From NCBI RefSeq assembly GCF_030269905.1, contig NZ_BSVC01000017.1:1-37342 (forward strand): a stretch of 37,342 bases of DNA. The letters run 5' to 3'. Position numbers and translations under genes: made by a program. The notes beneath the pieces were generated by a model. That model was given only the letters and a program-made list of their open reading frames with translations, was not told the DNA's origin and searched no databases. The stretch is from Pelosinus sp. IPA-1 (lineage in GTDB: Bacteria > Bacillota > Negativicutes > DSM-13327). Shown piece after piece: positions 1 to 7,122 of this stretch (the first letter of the stretch is position 1; every line of letters begins with the position of its first letter).

Positions 1-62
1 ACGTGACCAATTGTTCCAATGTTAATATGTGGTTTATTTCTTTCAAACTTTTTCTTTGCCAT
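1..62 (-). CDS. tuf: Elongation factor Tu, N-terminal fragment
   Basis: The first 20 codons of EF-Tu are visible: the start reads MAKKKFERNKPHINIGTIGH, the invariant N-terminus leading into the first GTP-binding loop. The rest lies beyond the window edge. EF-Tu is the cytoplasmic GTPase that delivers aminoacyl-tRNA to the ribosome. The ATG at 62 is preceded by an AAGGGGGA ribosome binding site. The gene lies downstream of 11 tRNA genes on the same strand but is separated from them by a terminator hairpin (252-283). It therefore probably also has its own promoter in the roughly 190 bases before the start. Confidence 0.95.
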   Translation of the reverse strand, partial: MAKKKFERNKPHINIGTIGH

Positions 63-187
63 TTAAAAATCCCCCTTAATTTTATTTCATAACCATGAAA
101 TAGTGGTTCCATTTCAAACGAAAACCCATAAGTCTAGCGCTAAATATCATACCAGCTACAACTTGAGTCTTCTACTTCTGAAATTTT

Positions 188-218
188 ATTATACTTACTT
201 TATTTTACAAAGCTACAA
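188..218 (-). promoter_or_regulatory. Possible tuf promoter
   Basis: On the minus strand TTGTAG is followed after 19 bases by a perfect TATAAT. It lies between the tRNA terminator and the tuf start, which leaves a leader of about 120 bases. The spacer is longer than the ideal 17, so this is a candidate only. Confidence 0.35.
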
Positions 219-251
219 TATTCTATTTTTTTATTAAAATTCCTGCTGAAC

Positions 252-283
252 AACAAAAAAACTTCGCCATATGACGAAGTTTT
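252..283 (-). terminator. Terminator after tRNA array
   Basis: An ACTTCG/CGAAGT stem with an 8-base loop is followed on the minus strand by a run of seven T. It lies just past the CCA end of the last tRNA gene and separates the tRNA array from tuf. Confidence 0.7.
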
Positions 284-293
284 ATTACCTGTT

Positions 294-370
294 TGGTGGC
301 GGCGCAGGGATTTGAACCCCGGACCCTGCGGGTATGAACCGCATGCTCTAGCCAGCTGAGCTACACCGCC
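294..370 (-). tRNA. tRNA-Met (CAT), elongator, copy A
   Basis: A 77-base cloverleaf with encoded CCA and a CAT anticodon in the loop TTCATAC. Position 1-72 is a proper G-C pair, which marks an elongator Met tRNA rather than the initiator. It is the last gene of tRNA block A and is essentially identical to the copy at 902-978. Confidence 0.95.
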
Positions 371-434
371 ATATTTATATTGTCACCTACAGTCCATCTA
401 TACTATTAACAATATCTATTCCCATAGTATTAAA

Positions 435-510
435 TGGAGCTAGTGACCGGGATTGAACCGGTGGCCTTATCCTTACCAAGGATACGCTCTACCGACTGAG
501 CTACACCAGC
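435..510 (-). tRNA. tRNA-Thr (GGT), copy A
   Basis: A 76-base cloverleaf with anticodon GGT (loop TTGGTAA), acceptor GCTGGTG paired with CACTAGC, and encoded CCA. The same gene recurs at 1052-1127. Confidence 0.95.
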
Positions 511-543
511 AATATAAAACTGTTTTAAAACAGTTATAAACAT

Positions 544-619
544 TGGTTGCGGGGACAGGACTTGAACCTGTGGCCTTCGGGTTATGAGCCCGACGAGCTA
601 CCAACTGCTCCACCCCGCG
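544..619 (-). tRNA. Initiator tRNA-fMet (CAT), copy A
   Basis: A 76-base cloverleaf starting CGCGGGG and ending CCCCGCA-ACCA. The unpaired C1-A72 and the anticodon stem with GGG/CCC pairs around CTCATAA are the hallmarks of bacterial initiator tRNA. It carries an encoded CCA. Confidence 0.95.
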
Positions 620-648
620 ATGATAAGTAGATCAAATTATTATATATA

Positions 649-733
649 TGGTGGATGGGGCTGGATTCGAACCAGCGAAGGCGGAGCCGGCAGATTTACA
701 GTCTGCTCCCTTTAGCCACTCGGGAACCCATCC
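649..733 (-). tRNA. tRNA-Tyr (GTA), copy A
   Basis: An 85-base tRNA with a long variable arm and anticodon GTA (loop CTGTAAA between GCAGA and TCTGC). It has an encoded CCA and is repeated at 1400-1484. Confidence 0.95.
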
Positions 734-746
734 ATAGACAGCAAAA

Positions 747-822
747 TGGAGCTGGAAACAGGACTTGAACCCGCAACATCCTCATTACAAGTGAGGTGCT
801 CTACCAGTTGAGCTATTCCAGC
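747..822 (-). tRNA. tRNA-Thr (TGT), copy A
   Basis: A 76-base cloverleaf with anticodon TGT (loop CTTGTAA between CCTCA and TGAGG), acceptor GCTGGAA/TTCCAGC and encoded CCA. It is the first gene of block A, directly downstream of the promoter at 862-890. Confidence 0.95.
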
Positions 823-861
823 ATCTGTTATGTCACATTGTTTTCCTCAGCGACATTTACT

Positions 862-890
862 ATTATACAACAATCAATTTGTTATGTCAA
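862..890 (-). promoter_or_regulatory. Consensus promoter for tRNA block A
   Basis: TTGACA, a 17-base spacer, then TATAAT on the minus strand: an exact sigma-A consensus. An A-rich stretch (891-901) lies just upstream, like an UP element. It lies between the two tRNA blocks and would fire block A independently of read-through from block B. Confidence 0.85.
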
Positions 891-901
891 TATCTTTTTT
901 T

Positions 902-978
902 TGGTGGCGGCGCAGGGATTTGAACCCCGGACCCTGCGGGTATGAACCGCATGCTCTAGCCAGCTGAGCTACACCGCC
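902..978 (-). tRNA. tRNA-Met (CAT), elongator, copy B
   Basis: A 77-base elongator Met tRNA with a G1-C72 pair, anticodon CAT and encoded CCA. It is the second copy of the gene at 294-370 and ends tRNA block B. Confidence 0.95.
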
Positions 979-1051
979 ATATTTATTCATTGTCACTCAC
1001 TATCCATTTAGGCACTACTAATAATATTGAATATTTTTCCATAGCATTAAA

Positions 1052-1127
1052 TGGAGCTAGTGACCGGGATTGAACCGGTGGCCTTATCCTTACCAAGGAT
1101 ACGCTCTACCGACTGAGCTACACCAGC
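1052..1127 (-). tRNA. tRNA-Thr (GGT), copy B
   Basis: A 76-base tRNA-Thr with anticodon GGT. The gene and its flank, including the tttaaaaca spacer near 1138-1150, match copy A at 435-510 closely, which supports a recent tandem duplication. Confidence 0.95.
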
Positions 1128-1160
1128 AATATAAAACTGTTTTAAAACAGTTATAAACAT

Positions 1161-1236
1161 TGGTTGCGGGGACAGGACTTGAACCTGTGGCCTTCGGGTT
1201 ATGAGCCCGACGAGCTACCAACTGCTCCACCCCGCG
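1161..1236 (-). tRNA. Initiator tRNA-fMet (CAT), copy B1
   Basis: Initiator tRNA with C1-A72 mismatch and CTCATAA anticodon loop, same sequence as copy A (544-619). It is one of two adjacent fMet genes in block B. Confidence 0.95.
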
Positions 1237-1314
1237 ATGTTTTATCGAGATTAGTATTTAATATTTTAAACATAGTTTTAGTTTTACTGACAACTAAACT
1301 AGTTTTAAAAACGT

Positions 1315-1390
1315 TGGTTGCGGGAACAGGACTTGAACCTGTGGCCTTCGGGTTATGAGCCCGACGAGCTACCAACTGCTCCATCCCGCG
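1315..1390 (-). tRNA. Initiator tRNA-fMet (CAT), variant copy B2
   Basis: A third initiator tRNA gene. It differs from the other two at the base of the acceptor stem: CGCGGGA pairs with TCCCGCA instead of CGCGGGG with CCCCGCA. The G7-C66 pair has thus become A7-T66, a compensated change that argues for a functional gene. C1-A72 is kept and CCA is encoded. This extra fMet is the only gene that breaks the symmetry between the blocks. Confidence 0.93.
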
Positions 1391-1399
1391 ATAATAAGA

Positions 1400-1484
1400 T
1401 GGTGGATGGGGCTGGATTCGAACCAGCGAAGGCGGAGCCGGCAGATTTACAGTCTGCTCCCTTTAGCCACTCGGGAACCCATCC
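1400..1484 (-). tRNA. tRNA-Tyr (GTA), copy B
   Basis: An 85-base class II tRNA with anticodon GTA and encoded CCA, matching copy A at 649-733. Confidence 0.95.
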
Positions 1485-1504
1485 AATACAATTTGAAAAT
1501 AAAA

Positions 1505-1580
1505 TGGAGCTGGAAACAGGACTTGAACCCGCAACATCCTCATTACAAGTGAGGTGCTCTACCAGTTGAGCTATTCCAGC
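1505..1580 (-). tRNA. tRNA-Thr (TGT), copy B
   Basis: A 76-base tRNA-Thr with anticodon TGT and encoded CCA, matching copy A at 747-822. It is the first gene transcribed in the whole array, 20 bases downstream of the TATAAT box. Confidence 0.95.
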
Positions 1581-1599
1581 ATACCTTTGACGAGATTTA

Positions 1600-1628
1600 A
1601 TTATAACACAACAACTAAGTTTTGTAAA
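1600..1628 (-). promoter_or_regulatory. Promoter for tRNA block B
   Basis: TTTACA, a 17-base spacer and TATAAT on the minus strand, just upstream of the first tRNA-Thr. This is a near-consensus sigma-A promoter, as expected for a stable-RNA operon. Confidence 0.8.
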
Positions 1629-1738
1629 TATGTTTTTTCATCATTTTCACAACCTGTCATGTGCTGCTTAAATAATATATTACATTTTTCTCATTATGTC
1701 AATAGGTTTTTAAATAATATCATTAATTCTTACTTTTT

Positions 1739-2554
1739 CTAAATTCTACCGAAGAAATAATAGTAGGAAGCAGCAGCCAATAGAAAACGATAATAAGCGA
1801 AAGACGCTAATGTAGACTTATTCAAAAATCTAATAAACCAGACAATCGATAGATAGGCTACAACAAAAGCAACAACAAAACCAATAGCGAACATTTGCAG
1901 ATCTGCAATATTTAATTTATCCCACACCTTTAGCAAATCATATAAACATGCCACTGCCATAAGGGGCACAGCAATAATAAATGAAAATTCAGCGGCAGCA
2001 GCACGACTCATTCCGAGTAGAAGGCCTCCTGAAATCGTAGAGCCAGAACGAGAAAAACCAGGCCATAGGGCTAACACTTGAAATAATCCTACCCAGAAAG
2101 CTTGTTTCAACGTCATTTTATCTACATCTGTAGTAACTGGACGTTTTGCTACTTTTTCAGCTGCAAGCATTAAAATAGCACCTAAAATTAGTCCAACAAT
2201 TACAGTGTATGGCGAAAATAAATAGGTTTTGATTGGTTTATGTAATAAATAGCCAATCCCCATCACGGGGACAATACCAGCTAATATATGTTGCATGGAC
2301 AATCCGCCACCAAACATGCTTACCTTTTGCGGCCTGAGTATGCGAATAAACTTTTCACGATATAAGAAAATTACGGATAAAATAGCACCAAGTTGAATAA
2401 ATACTTCAAATACGCTAGCCTTCTCGCCTTCGAACCCTAACATACTTCCTACTAAAATCATATGCCCTGTAGAGGAAACAGGCAAATATTCCGTTATACC
2501 TTCTACAATACCAATAATTACAGCAATTAAATTTTCACTCAAGTTATCACACAT
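1739..2554 (-). CDS. uppP: Undecaprenyl-diphosphatase UppP (BacA family)
   Basis: A 271-residue polytopic membrane protein. UppP removes a phosphate from undecaprenyl diphosphate to regenerate the lipid carrier for peptidoglycan and other envelope polymers; it also confers bacitracin tolerance. The family signatures are clear: EGITEYLPVSSTGH near residues 18-31 and PGFSRSGSTISGGLLLGM in the middle of the protein, the two segments that form the active site. The length is normal for the family (about 265-275). It is the last protein gene before the tRNA array. It follows the phosphofructokinase gene but is separated from it by a strong terminator, so it is probably transcribed on its own. Confidence 0.95.
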   Translation of the reverse strand: MCDNLSENLIAVIIGIVEGITEYLPVSSTGHMILVGSMLGFEGEKASVFEVFIQLGAILSVIFLYREKFIRILRPQKVSMFGGGLSMQHILAGIVPVMGIGYLLHKPIKTYLFSPYTVIVGLILGAILMLAAEKVAKRPVTTDVDKMTLKQAFWVGLFQVLALWPGFSRSGSTISGGLLLGMSRAAAAEFSFIIAVPLMAVACLYDLLKVWDKLNIADLQMFAIGFVVAFVVAYLSIVWFIRFLNKSTLASFAYYRFLLAAASYYYFFGRI

Positions 2555-2654
2555 CCTTATTCAATATAAAAAATACCCATAAAAGCTATTATACCGTAAA
2601 ACCAAGTTCAAATACATCCTTTAATTAATATTCTTTTTTTTCTTAAATAGCACA

Positions 2655-2714
2655 TAAAAAAACAAACTGCAAAAGCGAATGCCACGGGAGCGTGGTATTT
2701 GCCTTGCAGTTTGG
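2655..2714 (-). terminator. Terminator of phosphofructokinase gene
   Basis: A long hairpin on the minus strand has outer arms CAAACTGCAA/TTGCAGTTTG and an inner CCACG/CGTGG stem. A run of seven T follows. It begins directly after the phosphofructokinase stop codon. Confidence 0.85.
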
Positions 2715-2721
2715 TTTATGC

Positions 2722-3981
2722 TTAATCTAATAAATAGGCAAAACGTTTAACAAAATCATCTGGATCTACATTAATCATCAACGCCATTTTCTTCAAATCT
2801 GTCTGAGAATACAAATCATCTTTCTCTAAGCGAATCATAAACTCTCGTGCAATACGGTAGGGCACTGAGTCTACATTTACCATACGTACTTGTGTTTTTT
2901 TCGTATTCATATCCAATATTTCTTCAAAAGGAATAGGGATAATTACATTATTCTGAATCGTGATTAGAGCGTCCGTGCCATTATTTTTCAGAAATTCAAA
3001 GGCAGCAAAACCTAAATTACGAGTGTACTCAATATCAAAAGCATTTGGCGGAGCGCAGCGTAATTCATAACCTATTTCTTTACCTACAATCGTCATCTTT
3101 ATTCCTAATTCCGCAAGGTTTTTCACGACTGCTTGTTTTAATAATTCAGGGAAGTTTAACTCTGTATAACGGATGTGACCGTGTTCGTCAAAGCATGTAC
3201 AATCTAATTCCTTCAAATCTTCAACTACGATTTTTTCTACTAATCCCTCAGCAACCACAGCTACACCATAATTTCTTTTACTTGTAAGACGTTTAATAAT
3301 GGAACCCACTAGAATGTCAACGAGCATCTGTAACCGAATCTTCTTATCACCGAATTCTTCTGGAATAATGGTTAAGGTAGCTCCTGCACTTTTTCCAATA
3401 CCTAGGGATAAATGTCCCGCAGTACGCCCCATCGCAATTGCAAAATACCAACGACTGGTGGTTTTAGCGTCTTCCATCAAATTGGTAACAAGCTGGCTGC
3501 CTAATGCGCGAGCTGTTTCGAAACCAAAAGTAGGGATACCTTCTGGTAAGGGCAAATCATTATCGATGGTTTTGGGTACATGAACTACGAACAGATCAAT
3601 CCCTAATACCCTTCTAGCATACTCTGCTACCTTACATGCAGAATAAGCAGTATCATCTCCACCAATTGTTACAAGATGAGTGACCCCCATTTCAATTAAT
3701 GTATTTACTACATTACGCAAATGAGCATCGCTTTTTGTTGGGTTTGCTCTAGCTGTCCCTAATATACTACCACCATCAAGGTGTATTCTACTAACCATAT
3801 CAATGGTTAGAGGCACAACATTTTTTTCTGCATTACACAAGTGAGTATATCCTTCATAAATCCCTAGTACATTCCACCCATGCTTTATAGCCTCAATTGT
3901 TACTGCACTAATTACGCTATTCATTCCAGGCGCTGGACCGCCTCCACATAGAATAGCTACTGTTTTCTTGGATTCCATCAT
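2722..3981 (-). CDS. 6-phosphofructokinase, probably PPi-dependent
   Basis: Phosphofructokinase-family enzyme of about 419 residues that phosphorylates fructose 6-phosphate in glycolysis. The N-terminus carries the nucleotide/PPi loop (CGGGPAPGMNSVI). Two sites that discriminate the phosphoryl donor are visible. The motif reads GGDDT rather than GGDGS/T, and the catalytic loop reads PKTIDND rather than PGTIDND. Asp and Lys at these positions are the known signature of pyrophosphate-using enzymes, so I infer PPi rather than ATP as donor. MGRTAGHLSLGIG is also present. I start at the ATG at 3981 (MMESKKTVAIL) because AGGGGGAT sits nine bases before it; an ATG at 4020 lies upstream of that site. 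At about 420 residues it is longer than the 320-residue ATP-PFKs, as expected for this clade. Confidence 0.88.
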   Translation of the reverse strand: MMESKKTVAILCGGGPAPGMNSVISAVTIEAIKHGWNVLGIYEGYTHLCNAEKNVVPLTIDMVSRIHLDGGSILGTARANPTKSDAHLRNVVNTLIEMGVTHLVTIGGDDTAYSACKVAEYARRVLGIDLFVVHVPKTIDNDLPLPEGIPTFGFETARALGSQLVTNLMEDAKTTSRWYFAIAMGRTAGHLSLGIGKSAGATLTIIPEEFGDKKIRLQMLVDILVGSIIKRLTSKRNYGVAVVAEGLVEKIVVEDLKELDCTCFDEHGHIRYTELNFPELLKQAVVKNLAELGIKMTIVGKEIGYELRCAPPNAFDIEYTRNLGFAAFEFLKNNGTDALITIQNNVIIPIPFEEILDMNTKKTQVRMVNVDSVPYRIAREFMIRLEKDDLYSQTDLKKMALMINVDPDDFVKRFAYLLD

Positions 3982-4020
3982 ACTATAAATCCCCCTATAC
4001 ATTAATATACTATTAGGCAT

Positions 4021-4256
4021 TACAATACATAATCATATTTCTTTTCATACCTTTTTAGAATCTTGTGTACAGTATAAAATAAATTGTTATATCTCTTCAT
4101 CAAAAGCAGTAGCATTCTTTTACAAAATAGAATAGTTTTCATTTCTTGGAATATTCTTACTATTCTGTTTCGACATATATAATAAAATCCCTTTAAAGAC
4201 TGGTCTCATTTTTATAAAAAATACAAATCTTTACAGAGATTTAATAACAATAATAA
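4021..4256. other. AT-rich intergenic region
   Basis: About 240 bases between the phosphofructokinase start and the sigH terminator contain no convincing gene. The only structure I see is an 8-base inverted repeat AGAATAGT/ACTATTCT (4129-4136 and 4159-4166) about 150 bases before the phosphofructokinase start. It could be an operator, but the region is very AT-rich. No clean -35/-10 pair stands out. Confidence 0.4.
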
Positions 4257-4294
4257 TAAAAAAAAAGAAAAACAAAGCTAACGCTAAGTTTTTC
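4257..4294 (-). terminator. Terminator of sigH
   Basis: GAAAAAC/GTTTTTC stem followed on the minus strand by a T-rich tract. It lies about 40 bases past the sigH stop. Confidence 0.65.
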
Positions 4295-4332
4295 CTTATA
4301 TTCTAATCATTATCCTTATCACCATAGCCAGA

Positions 4333-5040
4333 CTATCCTTGAGTCTCTTTGCCAAAGCCAGCAAGACCTTTGTACATGTCTTGAATATCGCTATCATCCC
4401 CACGATTATCTAGATACCGTTCTAATTTACGTTTCACCCTTTGCAGAGCATTATCAATTGATTTCACATGGCGGTCCAGTTCTACAGCGATTTCCTGATA
4501 AGACTTACCATCAAGATATGCCATGAGCACTTTCCACTCAAGATCGCTCAAAATCTCTCCCATTTTCTCTTCAATATCAATAAATTCTTCTCTACTAATC
4601 ACTAGTTCCTCAGGGTCGGATATTTTGGAACCTGATAATACATCTAGTAGAGTTCGATCTGAATCTTCATCATAAATAGGTTTATTTAAAGATACATATG
4701 AATTCAAGGGAATATGTTTTTGCCTTGTAGCTGTTTTTATAGCTGTTATAATCTGGCGAGTTACGCAGAGTTCAGCAAAGGCCCGAAAAGAAGAAAGTTT
4801 ATCAGTGCGAAAATCACGAATGGCTTTATAAAGTCCAATCATACCTTCTTGAATAATATCCTCACGATCGGCACCAATCAAAAAATATGACCTAGCTTTC
4901 GCTCGAACGAAATTGCGATACTTGTTAATCAAGTAGTCGAGTGCGATTGTATTATCACTATCTTTTGCATCAAGCACAATTTCTTCGTCACTCATATTTT
5001 CAAATGAGCCATACAAATCGCATTGAGTATTAAAACGCAT
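4333..5040 (-). CDS. sigH: RNA polymerase sporulation sigma factor SigH
   Basis: A 235-residue sigma-70 family protein of the SigH (Spo0H) type, which directs transcription at the transition to stationary phase and early sporulation. Region 2 is seen in ADREDIIQEGMIGLYKAIRDF, and the C-terminal region 4 helix-turn-helix in LDGKSYQEIAVELDRHVKSI. The length and the position between yacP/rae1 and the tuf/secE neighbourhood match the conserved Firmicutes arrangement. The ATG at 5040 has a GGGGG box 7 bases upstream. Terminators lie on both sides (5075-5106 and 4257-4294), so sigH is likely monocistronic, with its promoter inside the short gap after the yacP terminator. Confidence 0.95.
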   Translation of the reverse strand: MRFNTQCDLYGSFENMSDEEIVLDAKDSDNTIALDYLINKYRNFVRAKARSYFLIGADREDIIQEGMIGLYKAIRDFRTDKLSSFRAFAELCVTRQIITAIKTATRQKHIPLNSYVSLNKPIYDEDSDRTLLDVLSGSKISDPEELVISREEFIDIEEKMGEILSDLEWKVLMAYLDGKSYQEIAVELDRHVKSIDNALQRVKRKLERYLDNRGDDSDIQDMYKGLAGFGKETQG

Positions 5041-5074
5041 CGCATCGCCCCCACTCTCAAATTGCTACACATTC

Positions 5075-5106
5075 ACAAAAAGAAAATGCACTAAAGGATT
5101 AGTGCT
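5075..5106 (-). terminator. Terminator of yacP/rae1
   Basis: GCACTA/TAGTGC stem with a 6-base loop followed by ATTTTCTTTTT on the minus strand, between yacP and sigH. Confidence 0.7.
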
Positions 5107-5183
5107 CTAAGTTATGTGTACATGCCACTTCAAAGCAAATTATACCTTACTGTCCTCTATTTCGTCAAGCTTAACTTGTCTAG

Positions 5184-5699
5184 CTACACCCTTTTACGAA
5201 GTTCATGTAGACGTTTTACGACATCACTATTCAAACGCCCCTCTAATTCTTGCCGCCTATAGGTAAGGGGAGACTCTGAAAAACCTTCTTTGATTAACTT
5301 ATTAACCTTTTTCACATCTTGTAAAAGTTCCCTAGCAGAAATGCGATAAGCTCCTGCCCCTAATATGACCATTTGTTCCACCCAATCAGACGTAACTACA
5401 TAAACGCGCCTTCTTAGGCGAACCAGATCATAAGACATTTTCTCAATATGACTATCTGCAGTTTCTCCTTCACGGGTATATACAACTGTGATTTTTCCAG
5501 TCATCTGTTCAAAGACTCTAGCCCCGCTCACCGCATTCGCATCAAAAACTACGGTAACCTCTAAATTTTGAAAAGCACCATAGCCGGCCATAATATCAAT
5601 CAGTTTATCCCGAGCATCTTCAAGATTATTTTTATAAATATTCAATTCTGGCCACGCATGAATTACATTATATCCATCAACCAATAGAACATCTTTCAT
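5184..5699 (-). CDS. rae1: NYN-domain ribonuclease YacP/Rae1
   Basis: A 171-residue protein opening with MKDVLLVDGYNVIHAWPEL, the start of the NYN (PIN-like) nuclease domain. The B. subtilis homologue (YacP, renamed Rae1) is a ribosome-associated endoribonuclease that cuts mRNA in the A site. Acidic residues typical of the fold are visible at D8 and in VVFDANAV and ETADSHIEKM. It sits after the VanW-like gene and before sigH, the usual neighbourhood (rlmB-yacP-sigH). The C-terminal 40 residues are charged and may contact the ribosome (inference). Confidence 0.9.
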   Translation of the reverse strand: MKDVLLVDGYNVIHAWPELNIYKNNLEDARDKLIDIMAGYGAFQNLEVTVVFDANAVSGARVFEQMTGKITVVYTREGETADSHIEKMSYDLVRLRRRVYVVTSDWVEQMVILGAGAYRISARELLQDVKKVNKLIKEGFSESPLTYRRQELEGRLNSDVVKRLHELRKRV

Positions 5700-5769
5700 A
5701 ATAATTCTCCCATAGTTTAAACAGCGGACTGCATTTCATAAACTTTCTATTACATACTCATATTAAATC

Positions 5770-7122
5770 TCAGTTGCTCTCAATTGAACTTGTAAAAGAC
5801 GGTTTTTTTGTCCCCACTTTTACAACCGTATCATCTGCTAGATAGATATCCTTCGATAATACTTCTTTTCTAATCTGCCCCTCTTTTGACTGTATCAGCC
5901 TTATGGTAGTTACTGCATAACCTGGCTTTCCCTCTTTATCTACTAATGTTTCTCCAATATATAAACTATCATCTTGCTTTTTTATAATTGATGGTAGAAG
6001 TTTCTCTTGCTCTTGCGTCCTAATTTCTATTTTTTCTTGTAAAGGCTGCTGTCCCAAAATACCTACTGTTAGTTTATTTCCTACTACTTCTGCCATAACA
6101 AGTAAAGGTCCAGGTGTATTATTGACAAATTTAAAATCCAAAGTACCAAATGCTACTGTAGCATCCCGCCCTAAGGGTACATAAGACAAAGGCTTTGAGT
6201 GGTTATACCTCTCCGTGATTTTTAGATTTGCCAAGATAGCCGCGTTATACAGGGTTGAGGATACTTGACATATACCGCCACCAACGCCTGGAACAAACTC
6301 CCCGTCGACAATTTCAAGAGCTTCCTTAAAGCCGTATTCCTTTTCTCGTGGACCAACTATCTCATTAAAAGAAAAAGCTTTACCCGACTCCAACATCGTT
6401 CCATTGGTTTTCCAAGCCGCCAACTGTATGTTAGCGGTACGATTGGTATCTTGCTTATTAAAAGTAGTCGTGTAACTACTCAAAATTTTCTTTATACCAG
6501 TAGATGCGATATCATCCACTGTTATTTTAGGATAGAGAATTTTTACTGGTAACGTAACAACGTTGTTATCTGATTTCTTAAAAGTCTCAAGGATAAGAGG
6601 CTCCAATGCATCTGACTCCAGACTATACCCCTGTTCTTGAGGAATGATGGTTCCTGCTACCATACTAAAAGTAGCATTACGAGCGGGACGTTCAATCGCC
6701 CCTCTCCATTCTTCAAACAGGTTATTCAATTTATCTTTATTATACTTGATGGCAAGAGAAATAGGATAGCCTTCCTGCAAACTTGTCCCAATTTTTTTTA
6801 TTCTTTCCCACCAGGTTCCAGTCCGTCCGTAACGTAAAGCCTCATCCAAGGTAGTATCCACATCAATATCTAAATCAATGCTGCTGGCATCTACCTTCAC
6901 TTTTGTTCCGTCATGATATACCATAATTGATTTATTATGATACTCTTTTCTCCATGTTGCTAATAATTCAGCTACTTCTTCTCGACTACGTCCACTAATA
7001 TCTACCCCTTCTACAGCCACCCCTTTATATACATTAGGATAAAACGATATAAAAAGAAGCGAACCTAAAAAGCCTATTAGCACCATGCCAAGCGCGGTCA
7101 TCCCTAACCACGTATTTTTCAC
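5770..7122 (-). CDS. VanW family protein with G5 domain, membrane-anchored
   Basis: A 450-residue protein with one N-terminal membrane segment (about residues 7-28) and the rest predicted outside the membrane. Residues 35-190 resemble the peptidoglycan-binding-like repeats (PG_binding_4) that often precede VanW. The VanW core carries GGGICQVSSTLYNA at 281-294. Residues from about 360 onward look like a G5 domain (EKIEIRTQEQEKLL... GYAVTTIRL...). VanW is named from vancomycin-resistance clusters, but its activity is unknown; the fused domains point to a cell-wall role. The start is GTG at 7122, directly abutting the rlmB stop (TAA then GTG), with GGGAGATG inside the end of rlmB as ribosome binding site. 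Translational coupling is therefore likely. Confidence 0.88.
   Translation of the reverse strand: MKNTWLGMTALGMVLIGFLGSLLFISFYPNVYKGVAVEGVDISGRSREEVAELLATWRKEYHNKSIMVYHDGTKVKVDASSIDLDIDVDTTLDEALRYGRTGTWWERIKKIGTSLQEGYPISLAIKYNKDKLNNLFEEWRGAIERPARNATFSMVAGTIIPQEQGYSLESDALEPLILETFKKSDNNVVTLPVKILYPKITVDDIASTGIKKILSSYTTTFNKQDTNRTANIQLAAWKTNGTMLESGKAFSFNEIVGPREKEYGFKEALEIVDGEFVPGVGGGICQVSSTLYNAAILANLKITERYNHSKPLSYVPLGRDATVAFGTLDFKFVNNTPGPLLVMAEVVGNKLTVGILGQQPLQEKIEIRTQEQEKLLPSIIKKQDDSLYIGETLVDKEGKPGYAVTTIRLIQSKEGQIRKEVLSKDIYLADDTVVKVGTKKPSFTSSIESN

Noticed and set aside
1164-1569. Open frames of 60-80 codons across the tRNA array on both strands
   Set aside because: They read through tRNA genes and have no ribosome binding sites; the tRNA cloverleafs explain the sequence fully.
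1554-1742. 62-codon plus-strand frame after the tRNA array
   Set aside because: It begins inside tRNA-Thr, covers the minus-strand promoter, and has AT-driven composition.
4129-4166. AGAATAGT/ACTATTCT inverted repeat before the phosphofructokinase gene
   Set aside because: Eight-base arms in a very AT-rich region can arise by chance; noted but not called an operator.
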